64,000 bases of DNA from Bailinhaonella thermotolerans. Its GTDB lineage: Bacteria; Actinomycetota; Actinomycetes; Streptosporangiales; Streptosporangiaceae. Below are positions 44,697 through 53,985 of this stretch, one piece after another. The notes beneath the pieces are model-generated. The model saw only the letters and a list, made by a program, of their open reading frames with translations, made no database searches and was not told the DNA's origin. The stretch's first letter is position 1, and each line of letters starts with the position of its first letter. The stretch covers positions 128,863 through 192,862 of the forward strand of contig NZ_QZEY01000013.1 of NCBI RefSeq assembly GCF_003594875.1. The letters run 5' to 3'. A program made the position numbers and the translations under genes.

Positions 44697-44726
44697 GCAA
44701 AGAGTTCTTTGCAAAGACTTCTTTGC
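44697..44726. promoter_or_regulatory. Tandem palindromic operator GCAAAGA-N2-TCTTTGC twice
   Basis: GCAAAGA GT TCTTTGC (44697-44712) and GCAAAGA CT TCTTTGC (44711-44726) are perfect 7-bp inverted repeats overlapping by GC. They lie between the ArsR-type regulator start (44679) and the divergent sensor gene. The sequence is much AT-richer than flanking DNA. Binding by the adjacent regulator is inferred. Confidence 0.85.
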
Positions 44727-44755
44727 GATTATCCGGATTCGCCGGGAACTGGACG

Positions 44756-46906
44756 GTGCGCGGTGATGAGCACCACGATGGTCAGGTGCGCGTGCGCGAC
44801 GGGCAGGGCGGCTGGGCGGTCGCCACGGCGATCGCCGGCGGTCTGGCGCTCGCCCTCGCGATCACGCTGGCCGCGACGAGCGTCCCCCGGCTCTGGTGGA
44901 TCGCCGCGATCCCCGCGCCCTTCTACGCCGCCGGGCTGTACGCCGCGCGCGCCGCCCCGCGGAACCTGACGGCGCTGCGGCTCCTCGTGCTCGGCGCGCT
45001 CTTCGCCGCCCACTCGGCGCTGCTGACCGTGGTCGCCGCCGTCGCGGCGTACTCCGGCGAGGAGCCCTGGTTCACGCCCGCGCTGCGCGTCGCCGACGCC
45101 GCCGAGTGGGCGCTGTACGTGCTCGGCGCGCAGACGTTCGCGCTGCTCCCGGACGGCCGCGCCGGTCGCGCCGCCCGCTGGGCGCTCCGGCCGGCGTGGG
45201 TCCTCGTGGCCGTCCCCGCGATCCCCGCCCCGCTCGCCGGGTTCCCGGTCCCCGGCCTGGAACCGTGGCGGCCGCTCGTCCTGGTGTACGGCGCGGCGAT
45301 CCTGCTCCTGCGGTACGGCCGCGCCCCCGAGCCGGTGCGGCTGCCGCTGCGCCGCCCGCTCGTGGCGCTCGCGGTCACCGCGGTCGGCGGGATCACGCTC
45401 GCGCTCGGCCTGGCCACCGGCCTGATCCCGGCCGGGAACACCCCGCCCGCGACGGCCCCGTTCCAGGTCGCCGCGCTCCGGATCGCCCTGGACCCGGGCC
45501 CGGGCGCGCTCCCCGCCGCGCCGGTCCTGTGGGCCGGGTTCTACGCCGCGCTGCTGGTCTGGCTGGCCGCCGCGCTGCTCGCGGCCCTCCGCCCCGGCTC
45601 GTACGGCACGGCCGCCACCCTGCGGCGCGTCCTCGTGTACGGCGGCGCGTGGCTCCTCGCGTGCGGGGTCGCGGTCGCGCTCGCCCTGGCGTACGGCGTG
45701 GACGCGGACGTGCGGCTCGGGGTCGCGGCGCTGCTGGGGCTGGCGGTGATGGCCTTCGCGTGGCCGCTGCGGGAGCGGCTGGACCGGCTCGCGATCGGGC
45801 GACCGGGCGAGCCGGGCCTGCTGGAGTGGCTCGGCGAGACGCTCGCCGGGACCGGCGACCAGCGCGTGGTGGCCAGGGTCGCCGCCGAGGGGGTACGGCG
45901 GGGCCTGGGCGTGCGGTGGGCGCTGGTCCGCCTGGGGCCGCTGCCCCGCGAGGCGATCGGGCCCGAGCCGATGGCCGCGGGCGCCCCGCCGTACCAGGAG
46001 ATCACGGTCGCGCTCCCGCTGCGGCAGGCGGGCGAGCACCTGGGCCGCGTCGAGGTCGGGCCCCGGCCGGGGCGCCGGCTGAGCGAGCGGGAGCACGCGC
46101 TGCTGCGGGTGTTCGCCGACCGCACGGCGCGGGCGGTGCGGAACGCCCGGCTGGTCGCGGAGGAGAGCAGGCGGCTCGGCCTGGCCAGGGAGCGCGCCGA
46201 CGAACTGGCCGGGGACGTCGCGGCGCTGCGGGAGTCGCGGGCGCGGCTGGCGGCCGACGGGACGGCGCTGCGGCGGGACGTGGCGGCGTGGCTGCGGCAG
46301 GACGTGCAGCGCGACGTGGCGGCGCTGGCGGCCCGGGTGAGCATGCTGCGCCACGCGTACCCGTTCCCGGAGCTGGACCGCCTGCACCGGGACGCCCGCG
46401 ACGCGCTCCTCGGCGTGCGCGCCCTCGCGACCCGGGTCTGGCCGGCCGAACTCGACGCCGAGGGCCTGGCGGCCGCCGCCGCCACCCTCGCCCCCGCCCT
46501 CACCGCCGAGATCGACCTCGACCGGCGGCTCCCGGCCGTCCTGGAGCACGCCGCGTTCGACTGCCTGCGCACGGCCGCCGCCCACGCGCACCCGTCCCCG
46601 GTCACGGCGTGCGTCCGCCTGCGCGATGACGCCCTGGTCGTGGACCTGACCCTCCCCCCGCCCGGTACGGCCGAGGGCCCCGACGACCCCACCGCCCTCG
46701 ACGACGCCGCCGCCTGCCCGGACGACGCGATAGGCGACGAGTACGCCGAGCCCCCGCGGACCCCGCCCCCGCCCGACCCGGACGCCCACCTCCCGCCCTG
46801 GCCCTGGCTGACCCCTCTCTCCGACCGCATGGCCGCGGCCGGCGGCACCCTGGACCACGACGACCGAACCGTCACAGCCCGCTTCCCCCTCCCCCCGCCT
46901 CCCTGA
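44756..46906 (+). CDS. Multi-pass membrane sensor-like protein lacking kinase residues
   Basis: A protein of about 716 residues with roughly ten hydrophobic segments in the first 350 residues. A GAF-like region follows (about 365-460, RVVARVAAEGVRRGLGVRWALVR), then a coiled coil (about 465-505) and a DHp-like helix WLRQDVQRDVAALAARVSML. In true HisKA_3 kinases this helix holds LHDGVQ; here the phospho-acceptor His is replaced by Arg/Gln. No N, G1 or G2 ATP-binding boxes are visible after it, and the tail is Pro/Asp-rich. It is either a pseudokinase scaffold or a diverged sensor. The start is uncertain: GTG 44756 (GGGAA upstream) is preferred over GTG 44786 or 44792; earlier starts would overlap the operator. 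Confidence 0.7.
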   Translation: MRGDEHHDGQVRVRDGQGGWAVATAIAGGLALALAITLAATSVPRLWWIAAIPAPFYAAGLYAARAAPRNLTALRLLVLGALFAAHSALLTVVAAVAAYSGEEPWFTPALRVADAAEWALYVLGAQTFALLPDGRAGRAARWALRPAWVLVAVPAIPAPLAGFPVPGLEPWRPLVLVYGAAILLLRYGRAPEPVRLPLRRPLVALAVTAVGGITLALGLATGLIPAGNTPPATAPFQVAALRIALDPGPGALPAAPVLWAGFYAALLVWLAAALLAALRPGSYGTAATLRRVLVYGGAWLLACGVAVALALAYGVDADVRLGVAALLGLAVMAFAWPLRERLDRLAIGRPGEPGLLEWLGETLAGTGDQRVVARVAAEGVRRGLGVRWALVRLGPLPREAIGPEPMAAGAPPYQEITVALPLRQAGEHLGRVEVGPRPGRRLSEREHALLRVFADRTARAVRNARLVAEESRRLGLARERADELAGDVAALRESRARLAADGTALRRDVAAWLRQDVQRDVAALAARVSMLRHAYPFPELDRLHRDARDALLGVRALATRVWPAELDAEGLAAAAATLAPALTAEIDLDRRLPAVLEHAAFDCLRTAAAHAHPSPVTACVRLRDDALVVDLTLPPPGTAEGPDDPTALDDAAACPDDAIGDEYAEPPRTPPPPDPDAHLPPWPWLTPLSDRMAAAGGTLDHDDRTVTARFPLPPPP

Positions 46907-47231
46907 CCCGCCCTCCGAACCTCAACCCGCCGTCCCGAGGCGGCGGCCACCACCTCACGGGCCGTGATCTTGCGATTCCGCGCCACGCCGACCCCACCGC
47001 ACACCTCGGGTGCCGCGAGCGGCGTGCGCGATCGCCAGATCACGGCGAGGGGAGGCGAGGGGAGGCGAGGGAATGGGGCGCGGGCAGGTTGGGGGCGCGG
47101 GCAGGTTGGGGCGCGGAGCGGGTGCGGGCGCGGCGACGGGTGCGGGCGTGGCGACGGGGGTGGGGCGTGCGGTGGGGTGGGCGGGTGAATCGGTAATCTT
47201 TGGGGGGCAGGGCGAGGTGTTGGGGGGCGGC
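46907..47231. other. Intergenic region with palindromic element D and G-rich tandem repeats
   Basis: These 325 bases contain no convincing gene. They hold palindrome copy D (46961-47046), three copies of a 10-base unit GGCGAGGGGA (47044-47073) and two exact copies of GCGCGGGCAGGTTGGGG (47078-47094, 47095-47111). A run of short G-tracts follows to 47166. The G-rich strand is the coding strand for the downstream B3/B4 gene. Confidence 0.7.
46961..47046. repeat. Palindromic intergenic element, copy D
   Basis: GCCGTGATCTTGCGATTCCG begins at 46961 and its inverted, slightly diverged partner, ending CAGATCACGGC, lies at 47026-47046. It is followed by GGCGAGGGGAGG as in copy B. It starts 54 bases after the stop of the sensor gene. 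Confidence 0.78.
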
Positions 47232-47900
47232 GTGATCGAGCGGGTGGGGGTCGACGAGGCGGTCTGGGAGCTGCGCCCGGACTTCGCGGTGCTGGTGATC
47301 TCGGCGCGGGGGCTGGCGAACTCCGGCTCGGACGACCGGTCCCGGGAGTGGCTGGCGGAGGCGGCGGCCGCCGTGGTGGACGACGGGCATCCGCACGTGA
47401 AGGCGTGGCAGGACGCCTACCGAGCGTTCGGCTCCAAGCCGCAGCGCACGCGGCCCTCGGTGGACGCGCTCCTGCGGCGGCGGGACGCGCTGCCGGAGAT
47501 CAACAAGGTCGTGGACGCCTACAACTCGGTGAGCGTGCGCCACGTGCTGCCGATCGGCGGGGAGGACCTGGGCCACTACGCGGGCGCGGCGCGGCTCGTG
47601 CGGGCGACCGGCGAGGAGACCTTCGACACGATCGCGGCGGGCGAGCCGGCGGTGGAGCACCCCGACCCCGGCGAGGTCGTCTGGCGCGACGACGAGGGCG
47701 TGACGTGCCGCCGCTGGAACTGGCGCCAGTGCGTCCGCACCCGGATCACCGAGGACACCACCGACGCGCTGTTCCTCCTGGAGCGCCTGGACGGACTGTC
47801 CCTCGACGAGCTGGACGCCGCCGGCGACGACCTCGAACGCCTCCTCCGCGAGATCACCCCGGGGGTGGCCGTGGAGCGCCGCCTCATCCGCCGCGACTGA
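47232..47900 (+). CDS. B3/B4 tRNA-binding-domain protein
   Basis: A 222-residue protein with the B3/B4 domain found in the phenylalanyl-tRNA synthetase beta chain. It has HVKAWQDAYRAFGSKPQRTRPSVDALLRR and LPEINKVVDAYNSVSVRHVLPIGGEDL, the conserved core of stand-alone B3/B4 proteins. Such proteins may act as tRNA editing or binding factors, not established for this one. GTG 47232 is chosen just before the conserved domain, with a G-rich ribosome site; earlier frame is G-rich repeat and non-coding. Confidence 0.85.
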   Translation: MIERVGVDEAVWELRPDFAVLVISARGLANSGSDDRSREWLAEAAAAVVDDGHPHVKAWQDAYRAFGSKPQRTRPSVDALLRRRDALPEINKVVDAYNSVSVRHVLPIGGEDLGHYAGAARLVRATGEETFDTIAAGEPAVEHPDPGEVVWRDDEGVTCRRWNWRQCVRTRITEDTTDALFLLERLDGLSLDELDAAGDDLERLLREITPGVAVERRLIRRD

Positions 47901-48292
47901 GAAAACCCCGTCCGCAAAGCCGTTTCCGCTCCGGCCGTACGGCGTCGCCGGGCCGAGCGGGCGCGAGCCGTACGGCGAGCCGGACGAGGCCCCGCGGAAC
48001 CGGGCGGAACCCGCGCGATCTCCGTACGGCACGGCGGCGCGGAGGCGGCGGAAGCCGCACCACCTGCGGGCGGGACCGGGCGCGGGAAGATCGGCCACAC
48101 CCGGCGCGTTGAATTGATTGGATCATCCGAACCGGTCGTCTCGGGGGTCGAGGTGACCGGAATGGAGGGTTCTGGGAGGATCGGAACCCGAGGTTGTCGC
48201 CTGGGCGGGCTCATGTGGCCAACCAGGGCGAGTAGCCTTGGACCGGTTCTCATTTCAACAACGCCGATCTGCGGAAGAGGGCGATTTCCGCC
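47901..48292. other. 392-base spacer before kgd
   Basis: There is no convincing gene. It includes repeated CCGTACGG octamers near 47936 and 47970 and AT-richer sequence from about 48105 to 48290 that should hold the kgd promoter. GGAAGAGGGCGA before GTG 48293 may serve as a ribosome site. Nothing else recognised. Confidence 0.5.
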
Positions 48293-51200
48293 GTGTCGTC
48301 TGAGTCGTCGCGGACAAACCCAATGGCCGACTTTGGCCCTAACGAGTGGCTTGTCGACGAGCTGTACCAGAAGTACCTCCAGGACCCCGAGTCAGTGGAC
48401 AAGGCCTGGTGGAACTTCTTCGCTGACTACAACCCCGAAGCCGGGGCGAAGCGGCCACCGGGCAACGGCACGGCGTCAGCCGCGCCCGCCGCCCCCGCCG
48501 CGGCTCCGGCCCCCGCCGCCGCCCCCAGCGCGACTCCGACGACGGCCCCCGCCGCCCCGGCTCCGCAGAAGGCCGCTCCGGCCCAGGCCCCGCCGCAGGG
48601 CGCCGAGGAGGTGCGACTGCGCGGCGCGGCCGCCCGGACGGCGGCCAACATGGAGGCGAGCCTCGCGGTCCCGACCGCGACGAGCGTGCGCGCCGTCCCC
48701 GCCAAGTTGCTGATCGACAACCGCATCGTGATCAACAACCACCTCAAGCGGGGCCGCGGCGGCAAGGTCTCCTTCACCCATCTCATCGGCTTCGCCATCG
48801 TCAAGGCGCTCGGCACGATGCCGGAGATGAACTGGTCGTACGCCGAGGTGGACGGCAAGCCGGTGCTGGCCAAGCCCGAGCACGTCAACCTGGGCCTGGC
48901 GATCGACGTGCAGAAGAGCGACGGCACCCGCCAGCTCCTCGTGCCGTCGATCAAGGCCGCCGAGACGCTCGACTTCCGCCAGTTCTGGATGGCCTACGAG
49001 GACATCGTGCGCAAGGCGCGCGCCGGCAAGCTCGGCGTGGAGGACTTCGCGGGCACCTCGATCAGCCTGACCAACCCCGGCACGATCGGCACCGTGCACT
49101 CGGTCCCGCGCCTCATGCCGGGCCAGGGCACGATCATCGGCGTCGGCGCGATGGAGTACCCCGCCGAGTACCAGGGCGCCTCGGAGGAGACGCTCGCCCG
49201 GCTGGCCATCAGCAAGGTCATGACGTTGACCTCGACCTATGACCACCGGATCATCCAGGGCGCGCAGTCCGGCGACTTCCTGCGCCAGATCCACCGCCTG
49301 CTGCTGGGCGAGGACGGCTTCTACGACGAGATCTTCGAGGCCCTGCGCATCCCCTACGAGCCGGTGCGCTGGGTCAAGGACATCTCGGCCTCCCACGACG
49401 ACGACATCTCCAAGGCCGCCCGGGTCCTGGAGCTGATCCACGCCTACCGCGTGCGCGGCCACCTCATGGCCGACACCGACCCGCTGGAGTACCGCCAGCG
49501 CAAGCACCCCGACCTGGACATCAAGTCGCACGGCCTGACGCTGTGGGACCTGGAGCGGGAGTTCGCGACCGGCGGGTTCGGCGGCAAGCCGCTGATGAAG
49601 CTGCGCGAGATCCTGGGCGTGCTGCGCGACTCGTACTGCCGCACGATCGGCGTCGAGTACATGCACATCCAGCACCCGGAGGAGCGGGCCTGGCTCCAGC
49701 AGCGCATCGAGGTCCCGCACTCCAAGCCGTCGCGTGACGAGCAGCTACGGATCCTGTCCCGGCTGAACACCGCCGAGGCGTTCGAGACGTTCCTGCAGAC
49801 CAAGTACGTCGGCCAGAAGCGGTTCTCGCTGGAGGGCGGCGAGTCCCTGATCCCGCTGCTCGACTCGGTGATCAGCTCGGCCGCGTCCGACGGGCTCGAC
49901 GAGGTCGTCATCGGCATGGCCCACCGCGGCCGCCTCAACGTCCTCGCCAACATCGTCGGCAAGTCCTACGGGCAGATCTTCGGCGAGTTCGAGGGCAACC
50001 TCGACCCGCGCAGCGCCCACGGCTCCGGCGACGTGAAGTACCACCTGGGCGCGGAGGGCGACTACCCGACCGCCGACGGCGCCAAGATCAAGACTTCCGT
50101 GGTGGCGAACCCGTCCCACCTGGAGGCGGTCGACCCGGTCCTGGAGGGCGTCGTGCGCGCCAAGCAGGACCTCCTGGACGTCGGCGAGGAGGGCTTCACC
50201 ATCCTCCCGGTCCTGGTCCACGGCGACGCCGCGTTCGCCGGCCAGGGCGTGGTCGCCGAGACGCTGCACCTGTCGCAGCTCCGCGGCTACCGCACCGGCG
50301 GCACCGTCCACGTGGTCGTCAACAACCAGGTCGGCTTCACCACCTCGCCCGCCTCGTCGCGGTCGAGCGTCTACGCCACCGACGTCGCCCGGATGATCCA
50401 GGCGCCGATCTTCCACGTCAACGGCGACGACCCCGAGGCCGTCGTCCGCGTGGGCCAGCTCGCGTTCGAGTACCGCCAGGCGTTCCGCAAGGACGTCGTG
50501 ATCGACCTGGTCTGCTACCGCCGCCGGGGCCACAACGAGGGCGACAACCCCTCGTTCACCCAGCCGCTGATGTACGACCTGATCGACGCCAAGCGCTCGG
50601 TCCGCAAGCTCTACACCGAGGCCCTGATCGGCCGCGGCGACATCACGGTCGAGGAGGCCGAGCAGGCCCTCCGCGACTACCAGGAGCAGCTCGAGCGGGC
50701 CTTCACCGAGACGCGCGAGGCGGCCAAGAAGCCGCTGGAGCCCGGCTCGGTCGTCAGGCCGGAGCCCGAGGAGGTCGTGCCCTGGTCGCACGACTCGACG
50801 CAGACCGCGATCTCCGAGGAGACCGTCAAGCGCGTCGTCGAGACCCAGCTCAACCTGCCCGAGGGCTTCACCGTGCACCCGCGCCTGGCCCCGCTGATCC
50901 AGCGGCGCTCGGCCATGGTGCAGGAGGACGCCATCGACTGGGCGATGGGCGAGACGCTCGCGTTCGGCTCCCTGCTGATCGACGGCCACCCGGTCCGCCT
51001 GGTCGGCCAGGACTCCCGCCGCGGCACCTTCGGCCAGCGCCACGCGGTGCTCGTGGACCGGCAGACGGGCGAGGAGCACACGCCGCTCAAGACGTTCAAC
51101 AAGGGCAACACCAAGTTCTACGTCTACGACTCGCTGCTCAGCGAGTTCGCGGCGCTGGGCTTCGAGTACGGCTACAGCGTGGTCCGTCCCGACGCCCTGG

Positions 51201-51952
51201 TGGCCTGGGAGGCGCAGTTCGGCGACTTCGTCAACGGCGCCCAGTCGATCATCGACGAGTTCATCTCGTCCGGTGAGCAGAAGTGGGGCCAGCGCTCGGC
51301 CGTCACGCTGCTGCTGCCGCACGGCTACGAGGGCCAGGGCCCGGACCACTCCTCGGCCCGGATCGAGCGGTTCCTCCAGCTCTGCGCGCAGGACAACATG
51401 ACCGTCGTGCAGCCCACCACCCCGGCGAACTACTTCCACCTGCTGCGCTGGCAGGTGCTGTCGGACCGCCGGAAGCCGCTGATCGTCTTCACGCCCAAGT
51501 CGCTCCTGCGGCGCAAGCAGGCGGCCTCGGCGGCGTCGGAGTTCACCAGCGGCTCCTTCCAGCCGGTGATCGGCGACACCACGGTGGACCCGTCCGGCGT
51601 CCGCAAGATCGTGCTCACCACCGGCAAGATCTACTACGACCTGGCCGCCGCCCGCGAGAAGTCGGGCGACCAGAGCGTGGCGATCGTCCGGGTCGAGCGC
51701 CTCTACCCGATCCCCGTCGAGGAGCTGCGCGCCGAACTGGCCCGCTACGCCCCCGACGCCGAGCTGGTCTGGCTGCAGGACGAGCCGGCCAACATGGGGG
51801 CCTGGCCCTTCATGGCCCTCAAGCTCCCGCACCTGCTGGACGGCCGCCGGCTCAGCCGCGTCTCCCGTCAGCCCAACTCCTCCCCCGCGGTCGGCTCCCA
51901 CGCCGCCCACGAGGCCGAGCAGGAAGAACTCATCAAGCAGATCTTCGGCTGA
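48293..51952 (+). CDS. kgd: Multifunctional 2-oxoglutarate decarboxylase/dehydrogenase E1-E2 (Kgd/OdhA)
   Basis: A 1219-residue actinobacterial fusion (mycobacterial Kgd is about 1230). N-terminal helix [20 protein letters not shown] (the region bound or modified in the GarA/OdhI system) is followed by an Ala/Pro linker (about 50-105). The E2-type acyltransferase core follows without lipoyl domain ([15 protein letters not shown], catalytic His near 318), then E1 with thiamine diphosphate sites ([16 protein letters not shown] near 643; NNQVGFTT). It acts in the TCA cycle with E2p and E3 encoded elsewhere. GTG 48293; the ATG at 48323 is an alternative. Monocistronic, with a strong terminator after the stop. 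Confidence 0.96.
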   Translation: MSSESSRTNPMADFGPNEWLVDELYQKYLQDPESVDKAWWNFFADYNPEAGAKRPPGNGTASAAPAAPAAAPAPAAAPSATPTTAPAAPAPQKAAPAQAPPQGAEEVRLRGAAARTAANMEASLAVPTATSVRAVPAKLLIDNRIVINNHLKRGRGGKVSFTHLIGFAIVKALGTMPEMNWSYAEVDGKPVLAKPEHVNLGLAIDVQKSDGTRQLLVPSIKAAETLDFRQFWMAYEDIVRKARAGKLGVEDFAGTSISLTNPGTIGTVHSVPRLMPGQGTIIGVGAMEYPAEYQGASEETLARLAISKVMTLTSTYDHRIIQGAQSGDFLRQIHRLLLGEDGFYDEIFEALRIPYEPVRWVKDISASHDDDISKAARVLELIHAYRVRGHLMADTDPLEYRQRKHPDLDIKSHGLTLWDLEREFATGGFGGKPLMKLREILGVLRDSYCRTIGVEYMHIQHPEERAWLQQRIEVPHSKPSRDEQLRILSRLNTAEAFETFLQTKYVGQKRFSLEGGESLIPLLDSVISSAASDGLDEVVIGMAHRGRLNVLANIVGKSYGQIFGEFEGNLDPRSAHGSGDVKYHLGAEGDYPTADGAKIKTSVVANPSHLEAVDPVLEGVVRAKQDLLDVGEEGFTILPVLVHGDAAFAGQGVVAETLHLSQLRGYRTGGTVHVVVNNQVGFTTSPASSRSSVYATDVARMIQAPIFHVNGDDPEAVVRVGQLAFEYRQAFRKDVVIDLVCYRRRGHNEGDNPSFTQPLMYDLIDAKRSVRKLYTEALIGRGDITVEEAEQALRDYQEQLERAFTETREAAKKPLEPGSVVRPEPEEVVPWSHDSTQTAISEETVKRVVETQLNLPEGFTVHPRLAPLIQRRSAMVQEDAIDWAMGETLAFGSLLIDGHPVRLVGQDSRRGTFGQRHAVLVDRQTGEEHTPLKTFNKGNTKFYVYDSLLSEFAALGFEYGYSVVRPDALVAWEAQFGDFVNGAQSIIDEFISSGEQKWGQRSAVTLLLPHGYEGQGPDHSSARIERFLQLCAQDNMTVVQPTTPANYFHLLRWQVLSDRRKPLIVFTPKSLLRRKQAASAASEFTSGSFQPVIGDTTVDPSGVRKIVLTTGKIYYDLAAAREKSGDQSVAIVRVERLYPIPVEELRAELARYAPDAELVWLQDEPANMGAWPFMALKLPHLLDGRRLSRVSRQPNSSPAVGSHAAHEAEQEELIKQIFG

Positions 51953-51967
51953 CGCCCGACCCGCGAC

Positions 51968-51999
51968 GCAGGGCTCCCCGGCCCCCCGGGGAGCCCTGC
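51968..51999 (+). terminator. Rho-independent terminator of kgd
   Basis: GCAGGGCTCCCCGG (51968-51981) pairs exactly with CCGGGGAGCCCTGC (51986-51999) around CCCC, followed by TCCTTTT. It starts 15 bases after the kgd stop. Textbook intrinsic terminator. Confidence 0.93.
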
Positions 52000-52228
52000 T
52001 CCTTTTCCGCCCCCTTCCGGTACGGCGACGGCCTGCCGCGCCCTCCCGGGCGTACGGCGGGCGCCGCGCCCTCCCCGGGCGTACGGCGGATGCCGCCCTC
52101 GCCCGGGCTCGCCGGGTACGGCTCTCGCGATCTTGATCACCTCATCGGGGCGCCGCGATCGCGGGTCCGTCCAGACCTGGTCCCGGGCCTGGCTAAAGTT
52201 GCGCGGGAACGTCGAACAGGAGAATGGG

Positions 52229-52408
52229 ATGTACTTCACGGACCGGGGGATCGAGGAGCTCGTCGAGCGCCGGGGCGGCGAGGAGATGTCGATCGACTGG
52301 CTGGCCGAGCGGCTGCGGGAGTTCGTGGACCTCAACCCCGAGTTCGAGACGCCCGTGGAGCGGCTGGCGACGTGGCTGGCGCGGCTGGACGACGAGGACG
52401 ACGAGTAG
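52229..52408 (+). CDS. DUF6104 family small protein
   Basis: A 59-residue protein beginning MYFTDRGIEELVERRGGEEM and ending in an acidic tail DDEDDE. FVDLNPEFETPVERLATWLA is the conserved core of a small actinomycete family. ATG 52229 has AGGAGA 5 bases upstream. Function unknown; in many actinomycetes it precedes a PadR regulator as here. Confidence 0.88.
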   Translation: MYFTDRGIEELVERRGGEEMSIDWLAERLREFVDLNPEFETPVERLATWLARLDDEDDE

Positions 52409-52558
52409 GCCGCGGTTCGCGGGCCCGGGCGGAACGCGATACATCTTGGATCGTGGCGGCGCGCCGCATAGCGTGGTGACGGAACGTCGGAGCACGGGAG
52501 GGCGCACGCCGCGGCAGGCGCGTGCGTCCGTTTCCCGGCTGGTGTGAGAGGTGGGGTC

Positions 52559-53236
52559 GTGAGTCCGGTCTTCGGGCATGGGAGGTTACGGCTCTACCTG
52601 CTCAAACTGCTCGACGAGAGCCCCCGGCACGGATACGAGGTCATCCGCCTGCTCCAGGACCGCTTCCTCGGGGTCTACTCCCCCTCGCCCGGCACGATCT
52701 ATCCCCGGCTGGCCCGCATGGAGGCCGAGGGGCTGGTCACGCACGAGGTGGAGAAGGGGCGCAAGGTCTTCCGGCTCACCGACGCCGGGCGGGCCGAGCT
52801 GCGCGACCGCGGGGACGAGCTGGCGGACCTGGAACGGGAGGTCGCCGACTCGGTGAGCGGCATCACCCGCGAGATCCGGGAGGACGTGCGCGAGACGGTC
52901 CGCTCGCTGCGCGAGGAGCTGACCCGGGTGGCCCGCGACGTGCGCCGCGGCGAGGAGTCCCCGCTCGCCGCCGCCGAGGACATCAAGCGCGAGTGGCGCC
53001 GCCACAAGGAGCAGTGGCGGGAGGACCGCGACCGCTGGCAGCACGCCTGGGAGAACGTCTGGTCCGGCGGCCGCCGCCGCGACCCCCGGACCGAGCTGCA
53101 CGTTCTCCTCGACGAGTTCGCCGGCGAGGTCCACCGGCTGGCCGACGAGGCCGACGTCAGCCGCGATTCGGTCCGGGAGGTCCGCCGCGCCCTCGCCCGG
53201 GCCGGCGCCGAGATCCGCCGCGCCCTCGACGCCTGA
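52559..53236 (+). CDS. PadR-family transcriptional regulator
   Basis: A 225-residue regulator. PadR winged helix (about 1-85) has LRLYLLKLLDESPRHGYEVI, SPSPGTIYPRLARMEAEGLVTHE and KVFRLTDAGRAEL. The C-terminal half is a long charged helix region (about 90-160, REIREDVRETVRSLREELTR) that probably forms a coiled-coil dimer, longer than usual. GTG 52559 follows GAGAGG. Upstream (52437-52456) an AT-rich GATACATC-like stretch may hold the promoter/operator. Ligand unknown. Confidence 0.9.
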   Translation: MSPVFGHGRLRLYLLKLLDESPRHGYEVIRLLQDRFLGVYSPSPGTIYPRLARMEAEGLVTHEVEKGRKVFRLTDAGRAELRDRGDELADLEREVADSVSGITREIREDVRETVRSLREELTRVARDVRRGEESPLAAAEDIKREWRRHKEQWREDRDRWQHAWENVWSGGRRRDPRTELHVLLDEFAGEVHRLADEADVSRDSVREVRRALARAGAEIRRALDA

Positions 53237-53244
53237 CCCCGCGC

Positions 53245-53288
53245 GAGCCGTACGGCGTCACGCCCGCCGAGCCGTACGGCGTCACGCC
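53245..53288. repeat. Direct repeat containing CCGTACGG
   Basis: GAGCCGTACGGCGTCACGCC occurs at 53245-53264 and 53269-53288. It starts 9 bases after the PadR stop. It contains the self-complementary CCGTACGG found in many spacers here. Confidence 0.85.
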
Positions 53289-53352
53289 AGGAAGAGCCGT
53301 GCGGCGAAGGCCCGCGGAAGCCGCACGTGCCGCCGGGCGGGCCCCTGGCGGG

Positions 53353-53985
53353 TCACTGAGCGAGGAGCGGGGCGAGGTGGTCGCGGGCGTAGGCCCGCAG
53401 GTCCTCGTCGGTGTCCAGGGGCACACAGGTCTGCGGGGTGAGGACGAGCGACAGCGCCAGCCGTACGAAGAGCTCGGCGACCGGGGCGACGCGGGCCCGG
53501 GTGAGGGCGGGGTCGGCGCGCAGGGCGTGATCGGTGAGGAAGTCGCGGGCCAGCGCCAGGAACGGGCCCGCGTGGATCGTCAGCTCGGGGAGCAGCGCCT
53601 CGGGCTCGGTGGCGAGCATGCGGGTCAGCAGCGGGTGGGAGCGGGCGGCCCGCAGGGTGACCGCGAAGCCCTCGACGAGCTGTTCGGCCAGGGTCGGGAG
53701 CGGCGTGATCGCGGCCTCGAAGTCGGCCAGGAAGCGGCGCAGCTCACGCAGGATGACGGCCTGCGTGAGATCGCCCTTCCTGGCGAAACGGCGGTAGACC
53801 GTGACGCGGCTCAGGCCGGCGCGGCGGGCGACGTCCTCGACGGTGGTGCGGCGCAGGCCGAAGTGGAGGTACAGCTCCAGGGCGGCGTCGAGGACTCGCT
53901 CGGTGGTCTCGTCGCAGGGCCCGGCCGCCTCGGCGAGCAGCCCGGCGAGCGGCGGAGGGGCCGGGGGAAGGGATTCGGCGGTCAT
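53353..53985 (-). CDS. TetR-family regulator
   Basis: A 210-residue TetR protein. The HTH (about 28-75) has RVLDAALELYLHFGLRRTTVEDVARRAGLSRVTVYRRFARKGDL. The C-terminal domain includes ELFVRLALSLVLTP. ATG 53985 overlaps the DUF2236 stop (ATGA), so it is co-translated with the oxygenase-like gene and probably represses that operon through the 54906-54918 palindrome. Confidence 0.92.
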   Translation of the reverse strand: MTAESLPPAPPPLAGLLAEAAGPCDETTERVLDAALELYLHFGLRRTTVEDVARRAGLSRVTVYRRFARKGDLTQAVILRELRRFLADFEAAITPLPTLAEQLVEGFAVTLRAARSHPLLTRMLATEPEALLPELTIHAGPFLALARDFLTDHALRADPALTRARVAPVAELFVRLALSLVLTPQTCVPLDTDEDLRAYARDHLAPLLAQ

